Below, piece after piece: positions 44,575-51,224 of a stretch of DNA of 64,000 nucleotides; positions within the stretch are counted from its first letter, which is position 1; every line of letters starts with the position of its first letter. The notes beneath the pieces are model-generated. The model had not been told where the DNA came from. It saw only the letters and a program-made list of their open reading frames with translations, and searched no databases. The translations under genes were made by a program, and so were the position numbers. Source of the stretch: Roseibacillus ishigakijimensis. GTDB lineage: Bacteria; Verrucomicrobiota; Verrucomicrobiia; Verrucomicrobiales; Akkermansiaceae. The stretch lies in the NCBI RefSeq assembly GCF_016595415.1, contig NZ_JAENIO010000001.1:124001-188000 (forward strand), in the 5' to 3' direction.

Positions 44575-46017
44575 ATGACTAAGTGCGCCATATGCTTTCC
44601 TCTCGTCGCCTTGCTTGCTTGTGAGAGTAAAAACGAAAGAGAAAAAGGTAATATTCCTGAAAGGATAGAACCTTCTCATCTTGGGATTGAGAAGGTTGAC
44701 AAATCGAACGATGAAGGTTCTGAAGATGGCCAGATCGACGGGTTGTTAAAGGCGGGAGAAAATTTAGATGTAGAGGCGATCAGGAGTAAGCTACGTTCGC
44801 TGCCTCCCGGTGAGGTTGAAAGTGCGTGGGATCTACTCATCCAAGAAAATCTGGATTCCAATCGCTTACAGTATCTATTGGCGGCTTCAATTAGTGAATT
44901 AAAACACGCTGGGAAGATTGAGTTTGCTTTTGATTTGGTTAACCAAAAATTTGGCCCTGGCTCTATTAGAAATAACCTAATTGAGCATTGTTTTAGAAAC
45001 CTTGATAACGCTCTTAATCGGTTTCCATCGATGTATATGTCACTCGAATCTGATGTTGAAAGAGAGCGAGCGCTAACGGGCCTGGAGCAGGCTATGGCCT
45101 ATACAGATAATTTGGTGTCGTCGGATTTCCGAGGAGTGGATTTACCTCCTCTAGAATTCGAAGAGTTTCTTCAAGCAACTCTCTCTTATCGATTACGTGC
45201 CACAAGCAAAGATCGTCGATTAGGTATTCTTAATGACTCGTTCAATTTATTGGAAGAAATGAAAGCGGATGGAACTATTTCTTCCACATTTAAAAACGAA
45301 TTCCTGTTAGCCACGGCTGAAAAGATGCCTTTTGAAATCTGGAAGATGGTCTCTGAGGAGAATTTCAAGCTTGAACCCTCTGAGATGAATAAGATCGCAA
45401 TCGAGTTAGCTCGCGCGAATCCGCTCAAGGCTCTCAATGCGCTTGCTAAGACCAGTCAAAATGAGAGTTTAAGTCATGCTTTCGAACAGTGGTTGAAAAT
45501 GGATAACCAAGCTGCAAGCAAGTGGATGGAGGTCCACCGGAATGAGCTTAGCCAAGAAAAGTTGGAAATGCTGGATGCTTCTTTTGTAAGGTTTTCTTTG
45601 TTCTCAAAAGATTTGTCGGCAGCCAAACATTGGTATTCGAGAATTGAAGATACGAAACTCAGAGCGAACTTGGATGGAAGGATATGGCACGCCGAAAACG
45701 CATTGGTGAGTCAGGCCGCAAGAAATAGTCCCGAAAAAACTGTGCTAGAAATGGCAAATGGGACTTCTGAATTTGAGCCGCTCTATCTTCCAACCGCTCT
45801 CAATGCTTGGATGAAGGAGGATGGGGAAGCGGCGGCCCAGTGGGTGGAACGGGAGGGAGTGAATCTACCCCCTGAAACCCGCCAATTTGTGGCGATGGCC
45901 TATGCGCGGGAGGCGGCCAATCAGGGTCAAATCGACCTCGCCGAGCAGTGGGCTGAACTGATTGTGGATGAGGAGCGGAAGGAACGGGTGATGCAACACA
46001 TTAATAACAAACGCTAA
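44575..46017 (+). CDS. Helical lipoprotein of unknown function
   Basis: ATG 44575 gives 480 residues beginning MTKCAICFPLVALLACES, a lipoprotein signal with lipobox LLAC. The mature part is almost entirely alpha-helical and acidic, with loosely repeated units such as ALNAWMKEDGEAAAQWVERE and AANQGQIDLAEQWAEL, which suggest a TPR/HEAT-like solenoid. I do not recognise a named family. Base composition is uneven: the first 1.1 kb is AT-rich with many A/T-ending codons, whereas the last ~300 nt are GC-rich like the flanking genes. A TATCTA element just upstream (44558-44563) could be a -10 box, giving a very short leader. Confidence 0.7.
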   Translation: MTKCAICFPLVALLACESKNEREKGNIPERIEPSHLGIEKVDKSNDEGSEDGQIDGLLKAGENLDVEAIRSKLRSLPPGEVESAWDLLIQENLDSNRLQYLLAASISELKHAGKIEFAFDLVNQKFGPGSIRNNLIEHCFRNLDNALNRFPSMYMSLESDVERERALTGLEQAMAYTDNLVSSDFRGVDLPPLEFEEFLQATLSYRLRATSKDRRLGILNDSFNLLEEMKADGTISSTFKNEFLLATAEKMPFEIWKMVSEENFKLEPSEMNKIAIELARANPLKALNALAKTSQNESLSHAFEQWLKMDNQAASKWMEVHRNELSQEKLEMLDASFVRFSLFSKDLSAAKHWYSRIEDTKLRANLDGRIWHAENALVSQAARNSPEKTVLEMANGTSEFEPLYLPTALNAWMKEDGEAAAQWVEREGVNLPPETRQFVAMAYAREAANQGQIDLAEQWAELIVDEERKERVMQHINNKR

Positions 46018-46048
46018 TCAGTCTGGTCCCATGGGCTAGAAGGCCAAG

Positions 46049-47272
46049 ATGGCAGAACCCTTTCACGTCATTGTCTCTACGATGCGCTCCGGCAGTTCGC
46101 TCTGCGGGCATCTTTTGGCCGAGGCGGGCTGGATTCTCTATGCGGGGGAGACTCATACCCAGTTGGGGGGTGAGGACGGCGTGGCAGAGGCGATTGCAAG
46201 GATTCGAGAGCAAGGACAGGGGAGTCGCTGGGATGCGCCGCCTTGCGACAAGGTTTTGGGGCATGGGCATCTGCCTGATGAGGGTGAGTTCGTCGCCAAA
46301 CGGGCGGAGCGGATCTACCTTCTCCTACGTCATCCCCTGGCAATCTGGCGTTCACAGAAGGAGACCGGCTGGTCCTTTTGCTCCTTGCAGGCCTTGGCGG
46401 ATCAGTTGTCCTTGATGCGCTTATTAATCGAGAAGGTGTCCTTGGAGAGGTTGACGGTGTTGAGCTATTATGAGCTGACGCAGAAGGAAGGGCGCAGGCA
46501 GCTTTTTGGGCAGTCCATCGAGGGCTATACTCCGAATGCGAAGGCGGGCCAGCCTGTGTGGGGGGATCCGGGCGAGCTTATTGCAAGTGGGAGGATCCGG
46601 GAGTGCTCGCTTAGGGATGATGTGGAGAGGGCTTTGCCGGAAGTGTGGATGGATCTAGGTGATTTTGATTTTGCACGGGCGATGGCGGAGTTTGATAGGA
46701 TTCTCGAGCTGACGGGGAAACGGGATCTCGCGGTGAATTGGTGGGACTCCGCCTTCTTTGCGGCTGATGCTCTTCAGATCGGAGGAATGAGTCGGCGGGA
46801 GGGAGTGGCGATGATTTCGGTGGAGGAGTTTCGGGCCCGGCGGGACTTGCCCTGTGCGGCGGGAGCGTTTGATCGGATTGACTCCACGGAGTTGGTTCAT
46901 CGTTGTGAGCCCCCAGAGCTGCTGAAGTTGCTCGGGGAGCTGCGACGCATTCTCAGGGAGCAAGGCGTGCTGCGGCTTGAGACGATCGATTTCGATTTTG
47001 TCCGTCGATTGTCGCTGGGACAGGAAACGGATTATGTAGATTGGTATCGAGAAAGGATTCTGTCGGCCAAGGGTGGGGTTTCCGGGAGGGTGTCAGTCAT
47101 CAACCATCTTTCTCGGGAATGGGGGCATTGCTATTTCTATGATCGGGCCAGGTTGCAGGCCTTGATGGGGAGGGCTGGTTTTCATGCGGTGCGGGAGGTG
47201 CCGGCTGGTGAGTGGCTTGGGGCGGGAGGGGGCATGCCTCTGCGAATTCATGCGAAGGAGCGATTTGCCTGA
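46049..47272 (+). CDS. Fusion of a sulfotransferase-like and a methyltransferase-like domain
   Basis: Residues 1-235 resemble a Stf0-type sulfotransferase: the PAPS-binding loop STMRSGSSLCGHLLAEAGW at the N-terminus and LLLRHPLAIWRSQKETGWSF, which includes the 3'-phosphate Arg-His-Pro motif. Residues ~250-407 resemble the C-terminal part of small class I SAM methyltransferases: AFDRIDSTELVHRCEPPELL, KLLGELRRILREQGVLRLET and YFYDRARLQALMGRAGFHAV. The Gly-rich SAM motif I is not obvious (QIGGMSRREG is the only candidate), so the second domain may not bind SAM. ATG 46049 lies 31 nt after the lipoprotein stop. The acceptor substrate is unknown. Confidence 0.68.
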   Translation: MAEPFHVIVSTMRSGSSLCGHLLAEAGWILYAGETHTQLGGEDGVAEAIARIREQGQGSRWDAPPCDKVLGHGHLPDEGEFVAKRAERIYLLLRHPLAIWRSQKETGWSFCSLQALADQLSLMRLLIEKVSLERLTVLSYYELTQKEGRRQLFGQSIEGYTPNAKAGQPVWGDPGELIASGRIRECSLRDDVERALPEVWMDLGDFDFARAMAEFDRILELTGKRDLAVNWWDSAFFAADALQIGGMSRREGVAMISVEEFRARRDLPCAAGAFDRIDSTELVHRCEPPELLKLLGELRRILREQGVLRLETIDFDFVRRLSLGQETDYVDWYRERILSAKGGVSGRVSVINHLSREWGHCYFYDRARLQALMGRAGFHAVREVPAGEWLGAGGGMPLRIHAKERFA

Positions 47273-47353
47273 GAGGGAAGGAGAAGGTGAGGCTGAGATT
47301 TTTTGTGAAAAAACGATAGGCTCAGGGGAGGCTTTGTCGTATCGCTTGAGCAC

Positions 47354-48061
47354 ATGAAGAAGATTGTTTTACTTTTTTCTCTGGCGGCGGGCTTTGTTTT
47401 TGGGGAACCGATTGCTCTTCCCAAGATTGATGGCACGGGGCCGGGTTGGGTTGAGCTGACCGAGGCGGACTTCGAGAACATCAATTGCGCGGAGGATACT
47501 TGGAAGTGGGAGGGCAATGCGGCCGCCTGCACGGGCCAGCCGGTGGGGGTCATCGCGACTAAGAAAAATTACACCAACTTCGAGCTCATGGTGGAATGGC
47601 GCCACAACAAGGCGGCGGGCAATTCCGGGGTCTTCATCTGGGGCATTCCGGGCATTCTGGCGGCGATGAAGGATGGTTCTGATGCTCGCCGTCTCCCGGC
47701 CGGAATCGAGGTGCAAGTCCTCGATCTGGGATACAAGACCAACTACGAGAAGGATGGTAAAGTGGCGGATTGGTTCACTTGCCATGGGGATGTTTTTCCG
47801 GTGGGAGAGGCCAAGCTGAAGCCCTTTGCGCCCCTGTCGCCCAATGGCAATCGCTCTTTCCCCACGGCCGAGACGACCAAAGGTCACGGCGAGTGGAACC
47901 ACTACTACATTCGCTGCATCAATGGAGAAATCCGCCTCTGGGTCAATGGCACGGAGGTTTCGGGAGGAAATCAGGCCGAGCCTGCCAGTGGTAAGATTTG
48001 CCTCGAGTCCGAGGGCTCGCCCATCGACTTCCGCAATCTCATGATTCGCGAGTTGCCGTAG
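47354..48061 (+). CDS. Secreted DUF1080 (3-keto-disaccharide hydrolase-like) protein
   Basis: A signal peptide (KKIVLLFSLAAGFVFG) is followed by one concanavalin-like DUF1080 domain of ~215 residues. Typical blocks are WKWEGNAAACTGQPVGVIAT, FELMVEWRHNKAAGNSGVFI, GIEVQVLDLGY, GEWNHYYIRCINGEIRLWVN and GKICLESEGSPIDFRNLMIR. Members are abundant in Verrucomicrobia and Planctomycetes, and some act on 3-keto-glycosides in the periplasm. The gene is followed 24 nt later by the convergent GHL10 gene. The start codon lacks a visible Shine-Dalgarno. Confidence 0.88.
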   Translation: MKKIVLLFSLAAGFVFGEPIALPKIDGTGPGWVELTEADFENINCAEDTWKWEGNAAACTGQPVGVIATKKNYTNFELMVEWRHNKAAGNSGVFIWGIPGILAAMKDGSDARRLPAGIEVQVLDLGYKTNYEKDGKVADWFTCHGDVFPVGEAKLKPFAPLSPNGNRSFPTAETTKGHGEWNHYYIRCINGEIRLWVNGTEVSGGNQAEPASGKICLESEGSPIDFRNLMIRELP

Positions 48062-48085
48062 GGCGGCCAGGGAGGGCCCTCAGCC

Positions 48086-49525
48086 CTAGCGCGCTGAGAG
48101 CACTGCCGGAGCACTGGCGGAGCCGAAGCGGTCGGCTGCAGTCACCGCCACCGCTTGCGCTCCGGCGGGCACGGTCACCGAGGTGGCTCCGGCGGAAACC
48201 ACGTGGGTGCAGCGCCAGGTTTTGCCGTAGCGGGCTTGCACGGCATACTTGGAAGCTCCGCTGACCGGGCTCCAGCTCACTTGCACCCCGTTGCCGGAGG
48301 CGCTGGCTTGCGCGCGGGGAGTGCCGGGGGCCTTGGTGCTGAGCCAGGGCATGGGCGGCACGAGGGCGGGCTCGGCGTAGAAGCGGCCTTTGAGGGCATT
48401 GCTGATGCCGCCCCGGTTTTGCATGAGCGACTTCATGCTCCAATGCACGTGCCCGACCCAGTTTTTATCAATGGTGCGGGTGAGATTGAGCTGGTTGAGC
48501 ATCTCGCCAGCGCTGCGGCCGGGATCTTCGGAGGAGCCGATGCGGGCGGTGGCCACGCCGGGCCAGACCGGGCGCTCACCCTGCTGCCGCCACCAGGTGA
48601 GGAGGCGGGTGAAGCTTTGTTCGCTGTTGATGCGCCAGTAGAGCTGGGGGCTGAGGTAGTCGCACCAGCCATTGGCGAGCCATTTGCGGGAATCGGCGGC
48701 TAGGTGTTCGTAGGCATTGATGTTGGCGGTGGTGCCAGCGGGCACACCGGGACGCCAGATGCCGAAGGGGCTGATGCCCACGCGGACCCAGGGTTTTTCC
48801 CGTTTCACGGCTCCATACATGTCCTTGACGAAGCCATCCACGTAGGCCCGGCGCTGGGCAGGGCTCTTGCCGTCGGGGAAATTCTGCTTGGGCGAGCCGT
48901 CGCTATTGACGTCGGGATAGGGGTAGAAGTAGTCGTCGATATGGAGGCCATCGATGTCGTAGCGACGCACCACGTCCATCATCACCTTGAGGGCGTGACT
49001 GCGGGTCCAAGAGCTGGCGGGGTCCATCCAGAGGTAGCTCTTGAAGCGCTTCATCTGCGAGGAATGGGTGCGGCTGACATGGTTGCTGGAAGCGGCCATC
49101 TCGGCATTGGGCAGGGCGCGGAAGGGATTGAACCAGGCGTGGACCTCGATGCCGCGGGCGTGGGCTTCGCGGATGCAAAAGGCGAGGGGATCGTAGCCGG
49201 GGCTGCGTCCCATGGTGCCACTGATCCACGGGCTCCAGGGCTCGAGGGAGGATTGGTATACGGCATCCGCATTGGGGCGCACTTGGAAGATGAGCGCGTT
49301 CATGTTCAGCGACTGCATGCGGTTGAGGATGGAACGGAGCTCGGCTTGCTGACTGCCGGCACTGAGGCCCTTGCGACTGGGCCAATCGATGTTGTAAACG
49401 CAGGCCGACCAAGCGCCCCGGAATTCGCGGGGCACAGCGGGGGGACGTTCTTTGCTGGGGGAAAAAGTCTGGGCTCCAGCCCAAAGGGTGAAGAGGAGGA
49501 GGAGGGAAGTGATCGCGCGAATCAT
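48086..49525 (-). CDS. GHL10 (DUF187-type) glycosyl hydrolase-like protein with C-terminal Fn3-like domain
   Basis: ATG 49525 gives 479 aa with signal peptide MIRAITSLLLLFTLWAGAQ. The catalytic part is the glycosyl-hydrolase-like 10 TIM barrel: EFRGAWSACVYNIDWPSRKG, LIFQVRPNADAVYQSSLEPW, GIEVHAWFNPFRALP, IDGLHIDDYFYPYPD, VRVGISPFGIWRPGVP and WCDYLSPQLYWRI. The Asp-Asp pair in LHIDDYFYP is a likely acid site. The last ~85 residues form a fibronectin III-like module (QVSWSPVSGASKYAVQARYG). Family members act on peptidoglycan-like or amino-sugar glycans, but the substrate is not defined here. Confidence 0.86.
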   Translation of the reverse strand: MIRAITSLLLLFTLWAGAQTFSPSKERPPAVPREFRGAWSACVYNIDWPSRKGLSAGSQQAELRSILNRMQSLNMNALIFQVRPNADAVYQSSLEPWSPWISGTMGRSPGYDPLAFCIREAHARGIEVHAWFNPFRALPNAEMAASSNHVSRTHSSQMKRFKSYLWMDPASSWTRSHALKVMMDVVRRYDIDGLHIDDYFYPYPDVNSDGSPKQNFPDGKSPAQRRAYVDGFVKDMYGAVKREKPWVRVGISPFGIWRPGVPAGTTANINAYEHLAADSRKWLANGWCDYLSPQLYWRINSEQSFTRLLTWWRQQGERPVWPGVATARIGSSEDPGRSAGEMLNQLNLTRTIDKNWVGHVHWSMKSLMQNRGGISNALKGRFYAEPALVPPMPWLSTKAPGTPRAQASASGNGVQVSWSPVSGASKYAVQARYGKTWRCTHVVSAGATSVTVPAGAQAVAVTAADRFGSASAPAVLSAR

Positions 49526-49849
49526 GCCCTCATAAACTCCCACACCCCGGCTGGGGCTCAAGGGAAAAGTGCGGGGAGGAGGTTTTCGGGCATCGACCTT
49601 GGTCTCTGCGTCGTTCTCTCGATCCCCACTGCAGGAAGGGCCTTCGGGGAGGTCTGTGAATTTCGCCATCGCACGCTCGGCCTCCATTTTTCCGGGCCCG
49701 GACCCGGGGGCTCCGCTGCGCTCCACCCCCGGCTAACTTCTTTCGTCCCTTCGAGACTGCCGGAATACGCCGTAGAGGGGGGCGAGGAGAAGGGTAGCCC
49801 CGAATGAGGTCGCTTGTCCCTTTGGGACTTTAAGGCGGCGCTTCTATCG
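49526..49849. other. Palindrome-rich non-coding gap
   Basis: About 320 nt without a credible gene. The minus-strand open frame into this gap (to 49726) is an upstream extension of the GHL10 frame and looks non-coding. Contents include CCGGGGG...CCCCCGG (49704-49732), a preceding CCGGGCCCGG (49692-49701) and GTCCCTTTGGGAC near 49,817-49,829. The concentration of G/C palindromes suggests an extragenic repeat element. Confidence 0.5.
49704..49732. repeat. GC-rich inverted repeat
   Basis: CCGGGGG (49704-49710) pairs with CCCCCGG (49726-49732) around a 15-nt loop that is itself partly self-complementary. It lies in the gap between the GHL10 start and the lspA stop. Confidence 0.55.
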
Positions 49850-50443
49850 CTACTTATTCTTCTGAGCTTCCTCGCGGAAGCTGGCGATGACGAGGAGGAC
49901 GGCGGCGACGGAGATGCAAGAATCGGCGACGTTGAAGGTGGGCCAGCGGTAGTTGATGAGAGGGATGGTGACGTCGAGGAAGTCGACCACGTAGCCGGCC
50001 GAAAAGCGTTCCCACCAACTGGCTTCTTTCAATCGTTCCAGCCAGAAGCCTTGCAGGAGGCGGTCGGTGACGTTGCCTGCGATGCCGGCGAAAAGCAGCA
50101 CGCAGGCAGTTTTCATGAGGGGTGTGGTGAAGGCTCCCTTGCGCCAGAAGACGAGCAGCAGGGTGACCGCGATGAGGGGCACGAGGAGGAAGACGATGGG
50201 CGCCCAGGCGCTGCCATTGCCGAAGCCGAAGGCCACGCCCTGATTGTGGACGCGGGTGAGATTGAAGAAGCCCTCAATGACCACGATGGGCTCGTCAAAG
50301 GTGCCGAAGCGTCCGGCGACGGGTTCGCTGAAGCGATAGACGACCCACCATTTGGTGATTTGGTCGAGAATGTAGAGCGGCAAGGCCACGATGAGGAGGA
50401 GCTTGCCGAGATGGGAAAAGGTGGGTGGGTTGGTGGTGTTCAA
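49850..50443 (-). CDS. lspA: Lipoprotein signal peptidase II
   Basis: LspA cleaves diacylglyceryl-modified prolipoproteins in the inner membrane. The 197-residue protein has four membrane helices (LLLIVALPLYILDQI; VFLLVPLIAVTLLLVFW; ACVLLFAGIAGNV; SCISVAAVLLVIASF). The two catalytic aspartates are in AGNVTDRLLQGF and PTFNVADSCIS, and LTRVHNQGVAFGFGN is the usual signature. It lies downstream of ileS in the same orientation, which is the common ileS-lspA arrangement, but a toxin-antitoxin pair sits between them. A cysteine in VADSCI replaces the more usual aliphatic residue, which is not unusual. Confidence 0.93.
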   Translation of the reverse strand: MNTTNPPTFSHLGKLLLIVALPLYILDQITKWWVVYRFSEPVAGRFGTFDEPIVVIEGFFNLTRVHNQGVAFGFGNGSAWAPIVFLLVPLIAVTLLLVFWRKGAFTTPLMKTACVLLFAGIAGNVTDRLLQGFWLERLKEASWWERFSAGYVVDFLDVTIPLINYRWPTFNVADSCISVAAVLLVIASFREEAQKNK

Positions 50444-50540
50444 GGAGGGAAGAGGTTGAAAAAATGTCGGGCGCGAGCCAATTGATTCCGAGAGGCTTGG
50501 AAGAGGCTATTAAGTTTTTTGAACAGACCGGATATTGAGG

Positions 50541-50732
50541 TTAAGATGCGGAAGGGCCAGAAGAGTGGGTGGGGTGTTTGCTTGCCAGTGGAATGATAAC
50601 GCGGTCAGATTTGGCCTGGCGTTTTTTGGCCTCGGCGATGATTTGAGTGACTTTAAAATCGTGACGCGCGGCATTCGCTTCTTTCAGGGAGCGAACTTCT
50701 TCAAGAATGGTTTTGTGGTTTTCAGTTATCAT
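50541..50732 (-). CDS. Putative antitoxin of a PIN-domain toxin-antitoxin pair
   Basis: ATG 50732 gives 63 residues: ITENHKTILEEVRSLKEANA, ARHDFKVTQIIAEAKKRQAK, then SDRVIIPLASKHP. The coil-rich N-terminus with ILEEVRxxxEANAAxxxxD and a basic C-terminus looks like the small partner found next to this PIN subfamily. It overlaps the end of the PIN gene by 11 bp and follows it, which is the reverse of the usual antitoxin-first order. No DNA-binding fold is obvious. A hypothetical protein without antitoxin function is the alternative. Confidence 0.6.
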   Translation of the reverse strand: MITENHKTILEEVRSLKEANAARHDFKVTQIIAEAKKRQAKSDRVIIPLASKHPTHSSGPSAS

Positions 50733-51198
50733 CGCCAAGAAGATCTTCTGGGGTGCAAATAACACTAGCCCGGTAGTTGAATTCGGCAAGGCAGTCGGAA
50801 ATTCGTCGCCAGTTCCGGGGATTAGCCAGATGTTTGCAGTTCCAAGTGACGAGAAAATCTATTTGGTGAACGGATGCCACCGCAATATGGATGGCATCAT
50901 CAGCGGCTTTTGTTGGAATGATTTGTTTGGAGAGGAGCGCTTGAGCAATGGTGGCGACTTCATCGGTGAGTTCGAGCAGGGGAATTTCTGCCAAAAACTC
51001 AAGGCGTTTCGCAGCCATTGCTGGATCGCCGAGAGAGCATTCATCGAGAACCGTTTGAGAGCAAACCAAGTTGAATTCCTGCCTTTGCTCGTCCCACCAG
51101 ATTTTTGTGAGGTTTTGTCGAGCAGCTTCGATCAAACGACGGGCCGGCCTCCCGCAGTAGAGACTGGGAATGGTTGTTTCAATGTAAGCTGTTGCCAT
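50722..51198 (-). CDS. PIN-domain ribonuclease toxin (VapC-like)
   Basis: From ATG 51198 the protein has 158 aa and starts MATAYIETTIPSLYCGRPAR, the pattern of the PIN subgroup with an N-terminal Glu-Thr-Thr in place of the usual Asp. Further acidic residues are in QTVLDECSLGDPAM and KAADDAIHIAVASVH, followed by FLVTWNCKHLANP. PIN proteins cleave RNA using Mg2+ held by such carboxylates. The gene starts 26 nt after the ileS stop on the same strand and overlaps the small putative antitoxin. It lies within an otherwise conserved ileS-lspA neighbourhood, which suggests insertion. Confidence 0.78.
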   Translation of the reverse strand: MATAYIETTIPSLYCGRPARRLIEAARQNLTKIWWDEQRQEFNLVCSQTVLDECSLGDPAMAAKRLEFLAEIPLLELTDEVATIAQALLSKQIIPTKAADDAIHIAVASVHQIDFLVTWNCKHLANPRNWRRISDCLAEFNYRASVICTPEDLLGDDN

Positions 51199-51224
51199 GT
51201 TCCTGAGGCTGGAGAGCGATGAAA

